Assembly: GCF_020251205.1 (NCBI RefSeq)
Contig: NZ_JAIWYX010000007.1
Span: 273,171-337,170, forward strand
Source of the DNA: Arthrobacter sp. M4
GTDB lineage: Bacteria; Actinomycetota; Actinomycetes; Actinomycetales; Micrococcaceae
Reading direction: 5' to 3'
DNA: 64,000 nt
The notes below the pieces were generated by a model. That model had not been told where the DNA came from, made no database searches, and saw nothing but the letters and a program-made list of their open reading frames with translations. How positions within the stretch are numbered: the first letter of the stretch is position 1; each line of letters opens with the position of its first letter. The position numbers and the translations under genes were made by a program. Of this stretch, positions 35,318 to 43,678 are shown piece after piece.

Positions 35318-35330
35318 TTCGATATGATGA
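35318..35330 (+). promoter_or_regulatory. TTCRATANNNTGA promoter/operator motif (amidohydrolase-amidase operon)
   Basis: TTCGATATGATGA, with TATGAT as -10 hexamer and GAA-type symmetry in the next base, lies 22 bases before the ATG at 35352. It gives a very short leader carrying the GAGGGAG ribosome-binding site. Confidence 0.6.
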
Positions 35331-35351
35331 ATCTAGATCAGAGGGAGACAA

Positions 35352-36725
35352 ATGTCTACGCTCGTTCGGGGAGGCACCGTTGTCACCGGCGACGGGAGCA
35401 CTGTCGTGGAGCCCGGCGCCGTGGTGATGCGCGATGGCCGCGTGTCCGATGTCCTGGAGCGGTGGGAATTCCCAGCACATTTCGACGGCGAAGTCATCGA
35501 CGCCTCCGGCTGTGTTGTGATGCCCGGGCTCATCAACTCCCACACCCACGGCGTGACACCGGGTGCCCTGTTCCCAAGCGCGGCGCCGCCACTTCCTGAG
35601 CACCGCTGGATGGGCCATCTGGACCGTCACCTATTGGCGGGCACTACAACAGTCCTTAACCTCTGTGGCTTCGCGAGCATGGATGACGTGCGTGAGGCCG
35701 ACCGCCGACACGCCGTGCACGTACGGGGTGCCACGACGCATTTGCCCAATTGCCTGCGCGCGGCGGAAACGGCGGACGGGAAAGGCCTGCCTCCCGACGC
35801 AGGGGACCTAACAGTTGAGCGCATGCTCGAAGACGGTGCCATTGTGATCGGTGAACTCGGCGGCGGACAGACTCTCGGCGGGGGAGGGCAGGATCTGGTC
35901 TATATTCCCGCCGCGATCGAAAAGGCCAGCGGAATCCGAATCTCCAACAACCAGGCAAGACGGATCAAAGAGGCGGTCCTTGGCCGTTTCATCGACGTGA
36001 AGGCCATCAACCTCGTGGAACTCGCTGAAGCGGCGGAGGAAGCCGGACTCGCTGAAGCCTTTACCGCGACCGAGTTAATGAAGCTTGTCGCCGACACCGT
36101 GCTGCCATCCATTACTCCCGCCTTGGACGGCATCCGCGAGGGCGTGCGCGCCGCGGCTCGATTTGGTGTGCCCGCAATTGTCCACAGCGCAGCAGCGACC
36201 GGCGGCGTGATTCGCGAACTCATGACTGACACGCGCAACAAGGACGTCCGAGTGGTCGCCGCCCATGCCAACCATCCCTCGCACACTCCTGCGGAGGCGC
36301 TGGACCTCGCAAAATTGGGGCACGACGCCGGATGGGCCGCGGAGGCGTCGGTATTCGATCTACTTCACCGCAAGCACACCGTCACCACTCGCGAGCATTG
36401 GGACCTCCTGCTCCAGGATCCGGGGCTGATCTCGGTTCTCGCCACCGACTACGGCCACGACGGTCACCACGACGAACTCATCTCGGCCGTCCAGGATGTC
36501 GCCGCCTCAGGTCACCGTTCACTTGCCGGGGCCGTGGCGATGGCGGCTTCCGCCGTCGCCGACCTGATCCCGGGACTCGCTTCCGGTGGCGGCCGGCTGG
36601 AACGCGGCAGTCCAGCAGACGTTGTGGTTGCCAGCGCAGGCGACTTCAGGGACGTCCGTTTTGTTTTCGTCGACGGCGTTTGCGTCGTTCGTGATGGTCA
36701 GCTCACATCGGAGGCCCACAGATGA
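35352..36725 (+). CDS. amidohydrolase-family enzyme
   Basis: A 457-residue amidohydrolase. The urease-type beta-sandwich start (LVRGGTVVTGDGSTVVEPGAVVMRDGRV) leads into VVMPGLINSHTHGV with the HxH metal site; later ligands are probably VPAIVHSAAATGG, VVAAHANHPSH and the aspartate in VLATDYGHDGHHDEL. The glycine-rich stretch GELGGGQTLGGGGQDL near residue 180 is a subfamily trait. Its stop overlaps the small AtzG-like gene (ATGA). It is the first gene of a three-gene operon with an amidase. Substrates of this branch include enamides, imidazolones and formimino compounds; none can be chosen here. Confidence 0.83.
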   Translation: MSTLVRGGTVVTGDGSTVVEPGAVVMRDGRVSDVLERWEFPAHFDGEVIDASGCVVMPGLINSHTHGVTPGALFPSAAPPLPEHRWMGHLDRHLLAGTTTVLNLCGFASMDDVREADRRHAVHVRGATTHLPNCLRAAETADGKGLPPDAGDLTVERMLEDGAIVIGELGGGQTLGGGGQDLVYIPAAIEKASGIRISNNQARRIKEAVLGRFIDVKAINLVELAEAAEEAGLAEAFTATELMKLVADTVLPSITPALDGIREGVRAAARFGVPAIVHSAAATGGVIRELMTDTRNKDVRVVAAHANHPSHTPAEALDLAKLGHDAGWAAEASVFDLLHRKHTVTTREHWDLLLQDPGLISVLATDYGHDGHHDELISAVQDVAASGHRSLAGAVAMAASAVADLIPGLASGGGRLERGSPADVVVASAGDFRDVRFVFVDGVCVVRDGQLTSEAHR

Positions 36726-36901
36726 GGACCACTCTTTCCCAGCAACAGCTCGACATCATCCGGAATCTCGTTGGCTCCGAGCTGGCGGCCGAAGACTTGC
36801 CAGCGCTGGAACGCGCCTATGGAGACTTTAGGGCGGCGATGGACACGCTTGGTGAGGCCTTCGGGTCCCTTGCTGACGTTGACAAGGAAGTGGCGCATTG
36901 A
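36722..36901 (+). CDS. AtzG-like small subunit (GatC-like)
   Basis: A 59-residue helical protein (SQQQLDIIRNLVGSELAAEDLPALERAYGDFRAAMDTLGEA) encoded between the amidohydrolase and an amidase, overlapping both by four bases. Its size, position and the pattern of two amphipathic helices match AtzG, the GatC-like subunit that wraps around the AtzE amidase in the cyanuric acid pathway. The match is by architecture and context; sequence is too short to be decisive. Confidence 0.65.
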   Translation: MRTTLSQQQLDIIRNLVGSELAAEDLPALERAYGDFRAAMDTLGEAFGSLADVDKEVAH

Positions 36902-38322
36902 GTGAGGCATGGGAGCTGGGCATCGCTGAAGCGGCGCGCCAATTACGACGCCGGCAGTTGGGGTCCGTAGAGCTGCTTGACTCCGTTCTGGCTCGCTTGG
37001 GAGAGACGGAGGACTATGCCCGTGCCTGGGCTTACGTCGACGAGCACGGCGCGAGGGAGGCCGCGCGAAGGGCGGATGCCTTAGCCAGTTCAGGCGCTTT
37101 CGACGGCGTCCTGCACGGCATCCCGCTAGGAGTCAAAGACGTGATCGACGTCCGGGGCCTTCCGACCGAGGCCGGTTCCGCATCACTGAAGGGAAACCTC
37201 GCGAAGGCGGATGCCGGCGTCGTTGCCCAGCTCCGCGGTAGCGGTGCGGTGATCCTCGGAAAGCTGGAAACGCACGAGTTTGCATTTGGCCAGGGCACTC
37301 CGCCGACCCGAAACCCCCGGGATCCGGAGCGGTACGCCGGAGGGTCCAGCGTTGGATCGGGCGTAGCAGTTGCCGTTGGCAGTGCGCCCGGCGCCCTGGG
37401 TACGGACACGGGCGGTTCCATAAGGAATCCCGCCGCGGTCAATGGTCTGGTTGGGCTGAAGCCCAGTGCAGGTGTGGTTGCTTCAACGGGGGTGCTCAAC
37501 GTCAGTCACACACTGGACCATGTTGGGCCGATTGCCCGGAGCGTCGAGGATTGTGCCCTGATGCTGGACGGCATGGCCGAGGCGAAAGGTCTTGAGCTTG
37601 TGGGCGGCCCCCTGTTGGGCCGAATTGAAAGACTTCCTTCCTCCCTGCGCCTTGGAGTTGATCGCAGGATTTGGTCTGATTGGAGCGTCTCGGCAGGAGT
37701 TGCCGCTGCCGTTGAGGATGCCTTGGCAGTCCTCGCCGGTCTTGGACTGGAGATCGTTGATCTTTCGATTCCTGAGTTGGACATGGCGCTGCCGGCCAGC
37801 CTGGCGATCTCGCTGTCTGAATCAGTGGAGCACCACAGGGCTCGGCTCGGCGCGGCCGCCGAGCTGTACCTTCCCGCCACAAGGGTCATGATCGAGACAG
37901 GCGCGCTTGTGTCCGGCCAGGAGGTTCACTTGGCGCGGCATGCGCGGGAGTACTTAAAGGTGTTCCTTGCGGATGCGATGGACCGTGCCGGGGTTGTTGC
38001 GCTGGTTTCGCCCACCCTTCCTACTATCGCGCCACGCATTTCTTCAATGACGTCAGAACTGACCGCGGCCAGTGGCGAGGAGTCCCTATCCTCGGCGCTT
38101 CGGATGCTTGCTAGTGCGAACCTCACAGGCATGCCGGCGTTGAGCATTCCCTGCGGGCTTGTTGACGGGCAGCCGGTGGGGCTTCACCTTATGGGCCGCA
38201 TGTTCTCCGAAGCCAACTTGTTTGCCATTGCGCATGCTTACGAATGCGCGACGCCGTGGCATCAAGACGTTCCAGTGAGGACGCTGCCCGAAGTGGGCGC
38301 AGCAACAGCAGCAACCAGGTAG
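36898..38322 (+). CDS. amidase-signature hydrolase (AtzE-like)
   Basis: A 474-residue amidase-signature enzyme. The Ser-cisSer-Lys triad is visible: Lys80 in GIPLGVKDVID, the cis-serine in YAGGSSVGSG (about 150) and the nucleophile Ser174 in LGTDTGGSIRNPA. The overall length fits AtzE and other short bacterial amidases. The start is a TTG at 36898 overlapping the AtzG-like stop as TTGA; no other start is better. AtzE hydrolyses 1-carboxybiuret together with AtzG; in this island the enzyme may remove ammonia from a late carboxamide intermediate. It is the last gene of the operon and of the catabolic island. Confidence 0.88.
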   Translation: MSEAWELGIAEAARQLRRRQLGSVELLDSVLARLGETEDYARAWAYVDEHGAREAARRADALASSGAFDGVLHGIPLGVKDVIDVRGLPTEAGSASLKGNLAKADAGVVAQLRGSGAVILGKLETHEFAFGQGTPPTRNPRDPERYAGGSSVGSGVAVAVGSAPGALGTDTGGSIRNPAAVNGLVGLKPSAGVVASTGVLNVSHTLDHVGPIARSVEDCALMLDGMAEAKGLELVGGPLLGRIERLPSSLRLGVDRRIWSDWSVSAGVAAAVEDALAVLAGLGLEIVDLSIPELDMALPASLAISLSESVEHHRARLGAAAELYLPATRVMIETGALVSGQEVHLARHAREYLKVFLADAMDRAGVVALVSPTLPTIAPRISSMTSELTAASGEESLSSALRMLASANLTGMPALSIPCGLVDGQPVGLHLMGRMFSEANLFAIAHAYECATPWHQDVPVRTLPEVGAATAATR

Positions 38323-38606
38323 CCAGGGCGCGCCGGATCTCATCTGAAGTAGGTTCGGGGCCGACTGAGGAAGCCCAACTTGCCCACAATCCCCGTGGAG
38401 AACTAGTCGCCCCTGCCCTCTGATTCGAATCTATATTCGAGTATAGAAAAACTAATTCGAACACATATCCACATACGCCCCACCCACCATGGAGCCTTCT
38501 CACCAAGCCCCCGTAGCCTCCTTATAAGGAACCGCCACCCGCGGAATCCACGCCCAGACGTTCACGCGAACCCAGCCCACCGACCAGCCCAAACCGCCCT
38601 CTCACC

Positions 38607-38720
38607 ACCTAGACGCCCGCGGGGCAATACCTATTTCTGCGCCTTCAATACCTAGATGGGAGTTCCAGACCCCGGATTTTGCCCGTTTCACCACCTAGAT
38701 GCTCAACCGTCACCACCTAG
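38607..38720 (+). promoter_or_regulatory. phased CCACCTAG box array B (5 boxes), ahead of regulator 1
   Basis: ACCTA begins at 38607, 38629, 38650, 38693 and 38715, i.e. spaced 22, 21, 43 (two steps) and 22 bases; typical contexts are CACCACCTAGACG and CACCACCTAGATG. The array points toward the LuxR-type regulator that starts 244 bases later. The remainder of the 640-base gap 38323-38963 has an AT-rich patch near 38420-38470 with TTCGAA-type repeats and no gene. Confidence 0.75.
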
Positions 38721-38894
38721 ACGCAAAACGGGAGGCCTAACTTCAATCCTGGAAACCAATCGTTTCCTTGGGCCTTCACAGCGGATCAAAAGGGCAATCG
38801 ATCTTTTGATCCCCGACGGCCCACCCAGCCTTGCCGGCATAGTCCGGCGTCAAGCTGCCGGCGTTTGCGCTGTCCCCCATGCGCGCCGGCAACC

Positions 38895-38928
38895 GGGGGC
38901 TGTCGGGATGGCGACCCCGGCAGCCCCC
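38895..38928 (+). other. GC-rich hairpin in the leader of regulator 1
   Basis: GGGGGCTGTCGGG (38895-38907) pairs with CCCCGGCAGCCCCC (38915-38928). It ends 35 bases before the GTG start of the large regulator, without a T-run. It may slow translation or transcription of the leader; no known riboswitch is recognised. Confidence 0.4.
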
Positions 38929-38963
38929 ACCCACTGGGGTTAGTTAGCCAGGGAGGGTAACGG

Positions 38964-41531
38964 GTGTTCGAGCAGGAAGTTCAGCAGGCACTGGACTATG
39001 TAGCCCGAGGAATCAACGTGCGCATTGTTGGTCAGTCCGGCAGCGGTCGAACCAGCGTGGCCAAGCGCGTTGCGGAGAGTCTGGAAAAGTCGGGAGCCAC
39101 GGTCCACTTTCTTACGGGCCTACGTACGCACAGACGCGTGGCCTTCGGAGGCGTCAATTCGGTGGTCATGGATGTTCGGGTTGGAAGCCTTGGCGTGCTG
39201 GGCGTGGCAGACGTCTTCACAGCCCATCTGCTCAAGCCGGGCCTCCAGGTAGTCATAGTCGATGACATCGAATTCATCGACAACGAATCCCTGGCTGTCC
39301 TGGAGGCCGCCCTCGCCAGGACCGGACGTCCGCTGGTGGTAACCATGGGCGAACCCAGAATGTACTCCAGTGCCCAGGCAACTGCCGTCAGTCGTGGCCC
39401 GGAAGCAGAGGTGCAGCTCAATCCGCTCCGGTATGAACAGGCGGGCGAACTCATCTCCCAGGCACTCGGCGCACCAGCGGATGCCAACGTGATAGCCAGG
39501 ATCCTGGCAAAATCAGCGGGCAACCCCCGGCTCATAGTGCGCATCGTGGAAACAGCCATACTCAGCAACCAGCTGAAACTTCATAACGGCAACTGGGCCC
39601 TGACCAGCGACGCACTGTGGAATGACCACCTCCGCGGCACCGTGGAAACACTCCTTGAAGGGCTCGGTGCAGAGGAAATCAATGCGCTGCACGCCATGGC
39701 CCTGGCCGGTGCCACCCCACTCGAAGCGCTACAGGACGTGATTCACCCAGACGTGCTTGACGTGTTGGAACGTCGGGGATTCGTGTCCCTCATGGAAGAC
39801 CAGTATCGAGTGCTCACCGCAGCCATAAACCCTCCAATCATCGCCGACTACTTCGGCAACCACAGCAAGCCCAACGAACGACGCATCCTCCGGAAGAGGA
39901 TTGCGCGGGTACTCAACGCCCTGCCTTACGTCCCCGAGCGCGACGCCGCGGAGCCCAATCCCTTGGACCGGGTTCTCCGGGACATCCGTTCTGAAAGCAA
40001 CACCGATGCGGCTGCCACCGCTAGGCACTTTCAGGACAGGATTCACATGCGGGAGCGGGCCTTCTACGACCGCTGGGAAGCCGACAGATCTCTCACCAAC
40101 GCCATCCCCGTCCTTCGGACGTACTGGGGCTCGCCTATCGATTCCCACCGGATCAGCATCGTCCTCGACCATACGCAGCTCACAAGCGGTTCGCCCATCG
40201 AAGCCCTGTTCTTCACCATGACCAAGGCGCTCTGGGGCATACATTCAGGGCAAAACGTCCACGTCGCTGCATCGGGCTTGCGGGAACTCGGGCGTCGCCA
40301 TCCAGAGCTGATCAACGAAGTGGAGATGGCCGCCCTGTTCCTCCAAGCTACGTACGATCGCGTCCCGCCAGATCTCCAACGCTTCTTTTCCAACAACGAC
40401 GCCGGCCATCGCCACGGAATCTCGGCCGTTGTACGCGGGATGATCGAGCTTTACCGGTTCAACCCGACGGCGGCGCTTGCCGCCGTCGACTCCGTGGCCG
40501 ATTCCGACGTCGAACCGTTCCCGCGAATCAGGCCGTTCATCCGGGCGATGGCGCTGTTCGCCTCTGGGCGGGCGGAGGAGGCCCTCTTCTATGCGTTGGA
40601 AAGGCGCACCGAGGCCAGGCGTGCCCTGGATCAATTCGGCGTGGTCACCAGCAGCTACGCTGCCGCCCAATCCCTCGTCTACCTCGGCTACCTCGACGAG
40701 GCCGAATACCTCATGAGCGGCGTCTTCGCCATGGGCCGTCCCGGCCTCCTCATCGACTCCCTCTACGACGCCATGCTGCGCCTTGCCGGCCTCAAAACCG
40801 CGACGACGGCTCCCGTCCCAGCCGGAACGCTCGCCTCCCATGCCAAGAGGGGAGCTGCGGACATCGGACCGCTTCCTGGGACCGGAAAAGGAGTCTTCGA
40901 CCTGATTTCGAAACGCCCAGTGGATCCGGAAGCGTTCGATCGCCGCGCAGCGCGCCTGATCAAGCGGCAGATCGATCAAGGGTTTGTACTGGAAGCGGTC
41001 ATGTGCGCTCTCCTATGTACATGCCTGCTTCCCGGACGGAAAGTGGTGGAACTCCTCCGTACGGCACTTCAGATGAGCGACACGCCGTCCCACGGGCAAC
41101 TAATGGCCATGGCCACTGCAGTTGTTGGCCAGGATCACCGCTCGCTTGGAGCGCTGGTCAACCGCTATGAACCCGATGACGACCTGTATGCGGTGGGGAT
41201 GTTGCTGAGGGGAGCCTTCACCCGCTGCGTCCTCCTCAACGATCTTGTGTTAGCCGCTGCCATGGACCGGGCATACAGCGCGTTCGCCAATCGCTTCCCG
41301 GCGTTGAACGACGTTCTGTCGTTTAGTCCCGGGGACTACATGACACTGACCGTCCGTGAGATCGAAGTGGCTGCACTTGCCGGCCATCGCAGCAATGTGG
41401 AGATTGCACAGCAGTTGGGGATCAGCACCCGCACTGTGGAAAACCATATCTCCAACGCACTTCGGAAGACGGGAGCCGCCACGAGGAACTCCCTGTTCGA
41501 ATTGGTCCGGGACCTCTATTCCTCACAGTAG
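38964..41531 (+). CDS. large ATPase-LuxR regulator 1 (P-loop Lys to Arg)
   Basis: An 855-residue regulator with LAL/STAND-like layout: N-terminal ATPase, a long helical repeat middle and a C-terminal LuxR helix-turn-helix (LTVREIEVAALAGHRSNVEIAQQLGISTRTVENHISNALRKTGA). The P-loop reads GQSGSGR29TS, with arginine replacing the invariant lysine; Walker B is VVIVDDIEF. A conserved middle block is ADIGPLPGTGKGVFDL. The paralogue at 47983 shares all of this including the arginine. The GTG at 964 of this kilobase has a GGGAGGG site upstream. Box array B precedes the gene and array C follows it, before the TasA-like operon. By position it is the likely activator of that operon, binding the phased boxes. 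Confidence 0.88.
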   Translation: MFEQEVQQALDYVARGINVRIVGQSGSGRTSVAKRVAESLEKSGATVHFLTGLRTHRRVAFGGVNSVVMDVRVGSLGVLGVADVFTAHLLKPGLQVVIVDDIEFIDNESLAVLEAALARTGRPLVVTMGEPRMYSSAQATAVSRGPEAEVQLNPLRYEQAGELISQALGAPADANVIARILAKSAGNPRLIVRIVETAILSNQLKLHNGNWALTSDALWNDHLRGTVETLLEGLGAEEINALHAMALAGATPLEALQDVIHPDVLDVLERRGFVSLMEDQYRVLTAAINPPIIADYFGNHSKPNERRILRKRIARVLNALPYVPERDAAEPNPLDRVLRDIRSESNTDAAATARHFQDRIHMRERAFYDRWEADRSLTNAIPVLRTYWGSPIDSHRISIVLDHTQLTSGSPIEALFFTMTKALWGIHSGQNVHVAASGLRELGRRHPELINEVEMAALFLQATYDRVPPDLQRFFSNNDAGHRHGISAVVRGMIELYRFNPTAALAAVDSVADSDVEPFPRIRPFIRAMALFASGRAEEALFYALERRTEARRALDQFGVVTSSYAAAQSLVYLGYLDEAEYLMSGVFAMGRPGLLIDSLYDAMLRLAGLKTATTAPVPAGTLASHAKRGAADIGPLPGTGKGVFDLISKRPVDPEAFDRRAARLIKRQIDQGFVLEAVMCALLCTCLLPGRKVVELLRTALQMSDTPSHGQLMAMATAVVGQDHRSLGALVNRYEPDDDLYAVGMLLRGAFTRCVLLNDLVLAAAMDRAYSAFANRFPALNDVLSFSPGDYMTLTVREIEVAALAGHRSNVEIAQQLGISTRTVENHISNALRKTGAATRNSLFELVRDLYSSQ

Positions 41532-41545
41532 TGCCCCGATTTACC

Positions 41546-41595
41546 ACCTAATTTGGCCCTGAATGCCACTCATTTTTGGCCAAAAGCCCACCTAG
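41546..41595 (+). promoter_or_regulatory. phased box array C (3 boxes, 22-bp spacing), ahead of the SipW/TasA operon
   Basis: Boxes start at 41546 (CCACCTAATTTGG), 41568 (CCACTCATTTTTGG) and 41590 (CCACCTAGTGCC), exactly 22 bases apart, with a possible degenerate fourth at 41610. They end 133 bases before the first exported protein and point to it. Confidence 0.75.
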
Positions 41596-41727
41596 TGCCC
41601 TAATGCCGCCCTTAGTTTCTTTCTTGGTTGCACACAGCGCCGATGCTCAAGGGAGCGCACCTGTCCCTTGTCGATGCAGTCACTCGCACAGTCGGCCAAC
41701 GCCGACCCACCGTGAAAGGAACACATC

Positions 41728-42348
41728 TTGACTACAAAAACCAGCTCCGGCCGTAAGCGCGCCCTCCTCACCGGCGGTTCGCTGCTGGGCGTGACCGCCC
41801 TCTTGACGGCTGCTGCGTTCACTGACTTTGCCAACCTGAACCTCGGAAATGGAACCACCGATTCCGGCGTTGGCGGCAACAACCGCTTCAACATCCAGGT
41901 TGTTGGCACGGATACGGCCGGCCTCCCGGTGGCTGGCACCTGGCAGGAAGCAAACACCGCCGCCGGTGTGAACATCAAGGTCCCGGGTGCGGACCTGATC
42001 ACCCCGGGCGACACCGTGTCTGTGGAGATCCCGTTCCGCAACGAGAGCCCCGCCCTCAGCGCCGCCATCAACTTCTCGCTGCAGGACCGTGCCGGATTCA
42101 CCTCCAGCCCGGCTCTCTCCAGTGCACTCCGGTACACCGTTACCCTTGACGGCGCCGCTATCGCCACGAACGTCCCGCAGTCCGGAGTTTCCGCGCTGAA
42201 CCTCGGCACTTTCGTTGCCGGCAAGGAAGGCAAGCTCGGCGTGAGCATCACCCTCCCGGACCAGGGCAGCGCCTCAGCGAACAACGCTCTGCAGGGCCAG
42301 ATCTCGTACGTCCAGGCCCACTTCGACGCCACGTCCGTCAAGCCGTAA
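41728..42348 (+). CDS. SipW-dependent TasA/camelysin-like surface protein 1
   Basis: A 206-residue exported protein. The signal is of the SipW-dependent kind: a basic start (SSGRKRALL), hydrophobic TGGSLLGVTALLTAAA and then FTDFANLNLG, the pattern seen at the mature N-terminus of TasA/CalY proteins and of actinobacterial alternate-signal exported proteins. The mature part is beta-rich (VEIPFRNESPALSAAINFSL, LGVSITLPDQG). TasA-like proteins polymerise into fibres of the biofilm matrix in Bacillus; a comparable role here is inferred. GAAAGGA precedes the TTG start at 41728. It is the first gene of the operon and is separated from the second by 98 bases, so it may be produced in excess. Confidence 0.82.
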   Translation: MTTKTSSGRKRALLTGGSLLGVTALLTAAAFTDFANLNLGNGTTDSGVGGNNRFNIQVVGTDTAGLPVAGTWQEANTAAGVNIKVPGADLITPGDTVSVEIPFRNESPALSAAINFSLQDRAGFTSSPALSSALRYTVTLDGAAIATNVPQSGVSALNLGTFVAGKEGKLGVSITLPDQGSASANNALQGQISYVQAHFDATSVKP

Positions 42349-42446
42349 CGCATTGAACAGGCTGGCGGGGATCGGGCACGGGTCCCCGCCAGCCAACGGC
42401 TTTGTGTGCCCCATGACCAAGCGCTCGCACCCTTGAAGGACACAGT

Positions 42447-43064
42447 ATGAGGACTCACCGCCGCGGAGGCCTTCGGCTACTGCTCGCAACCGGTTCGCTG
42501 GTCGCGGCTGGAACGCTGATCACCGCCGCCTCGTTCACCGACTACGCGGACGTAGACGTAGCCCTGGACGGCTCCCGCAACACCTTTGACATTGTGGCAT
42601 CGGGGAAGGCTGACCCGTCGTGGCAACCCACGCAGGCAGACTGGGACCAAGCAAACCCGCGTGCCTTTCGCATCGCACTGACGAATGACGGCAGCGGATA
42701 CACCATGGCTCCCGGTAGCATCCTTGATCTTCGCATCGCGGCGAAGAACAACAGCCCCCGCCTTGCAGCAAACCTCGGTCTGCGGATCCTGGATCCGCAT
42801 CCCCGCGGGAACCAGACGGATCCCAACACAGGCCATTTTGTAGAGCTCTTTGACCAACTGGTCTTCACCGTCAAAGACGGCGGGACAGTCCTTCTTGATC
42901 GAGTTCCGGCTGCCCAGCTGACCACCATCAACTGGAACGATCCCCTTCAGCCGGGGGCGTTCAAGCTGCTGGATGTTCGAGTCGAGCTGCCGTACAGCGT
43001 CGACAACCGCTGGCAGATGGCATCCACCGACATCCAGTTCAATTTCCAGGCGGTGAACCCATGA
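42447..43064 (+). CDS. SipW-dependent TasA-like surface protein 2
   Basis: A 205-residue paralogue: basic start, GLRLLLATGSLVAAGTLITAAS, then FTDYADVDVALDGSRNTFDIVA. The mature part follows the same beta-sandwich plan (RIALTNDGSGYTMAPGSILDLRIAAKNNSPRLAANLGLRIL). GAAGGA lies before the ATG. The stop overlaps the next gene by four bases. Sequence identity to protein 1 is low outside the N-terminus, so it may be a minor or cap subunit. Confidence 0.8.
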   Translation: MRTHRRGGLRLLLATGSLVAAGTLITAASFTDYADVDVALDGSRNTFDIVASGKADPSWQPTQADWDQANPRAFRIALTNDGSGYTMAPGSILDLRIAAKNNSPRLAANLGLRILDPHPRGNQTDPNTGHFVELFDQLVFTVKDGGTVLLDRVPAAQLTTINWNDPLQPGAFKLLDVRVELPYSVDNRWQMASTDIQFNFQAVNP

Positions 43065-43678
43065 CAAGCAACCGTCCAATCGCTGAAGGCGCTGAGAAAG
43101 GGCGCGGCAGGAAGCGACTGATCCTCATATTGGGCGCAGGTGCTTTGGTTATCGGTGCCACAACAACCGCTGCCGCGTACACCGACTTCGCAAGGCTGAA
43201 CCTGGGCACAGGTGCGGCCGGCTCCGGCCTCGGAAATCCCAACCGTTTCGACATTGCGGTCAAAGACAGCGCGAATGCCCTGCAAGATGCGGAGACACCT
43301 GCAGACGCCGTGGTTCTCCCACTGACGTCAGGTGCCGCGTTCTCTGAGTCGGCACCCGTGCAGTTCGATGTCACGGTTGCCAACCGGACCCCTGGAGTTA
43401 CGGGGGACCTGGCAGTCACTTTGTACGACCCGGACGCGCAGACGGATGACCTCTTTGACACCCTTCGCTTCTCTGTGTACCTCGACGGCGCAGCCACGCC
43501 GGCAATTGCCAACGCTTCAGCCCAGCAAGTCAATCAGGCAGGACTGAAGTTTGCGGACGTAGCTCCCGGCCAGGAACACAGCATCCGGGTGACGGCGATT
43601 CTTCCAGCCGGTTCCGGTGCTATGGCTCCCGGCAAGGCCACTCAGCTTGGCGTACTCACCAATGGAGAAAGCAAATGA
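43061..43678 (+). CDS. SipW-dependent TasA-like surface protein 3
   Basis: A 205-residue protein with a long charged start (EGAEKGRGRKR), a hydrophobic LILILGAGALVIGATTTAAA and YTDFARLNLGTGAAGSGLGNPNRFDIAVKDS, closely resembling protein 1 around the cleavage site. The mature domain contains FDVTVANRTPGVTGDLAVTLYD and HSIRVTAILPAG. It begins in the stop codon of protein 2 and overlaps protein 4 by four bases, so the genes are coupled. Confidence 0.8.
   Translation: MTSNRPIAEGAEKGRGRKRLILILGAGALVIGATTTAAAYTDFARLNLGTGAAGSGLGNPNRFDIAVKDSANALQDAETPADAVVLPLTSGAAFSESAPVQFDVTVANRTPGVTGDLAVTLYDPDAQTDDLFDTLRFSVYLDGAATPAIANASAQQVNQAGLKFADVAPGQEHSIRVTAILPAGSGAMAPGKATQLGVLTNGESK

Noticed and set aside
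16528..38322. allantoin or pyrimidine degradation cluster
   Set aside because: PuuE-like and hydantoinase-like proteins occur, but allantoate amidohydrolase, ureidoglycolate enzymes, beta-ureidopropionase and dihydropyrimidine dehydrogenase are missing.
38607..38720. CRISPR array
   Set aside because: The repeated core is only 7-11 bases with 21-22 base periodicity, lacks spacers of CRISPR length, and no cas genes are present. Promoter location fits operators better.
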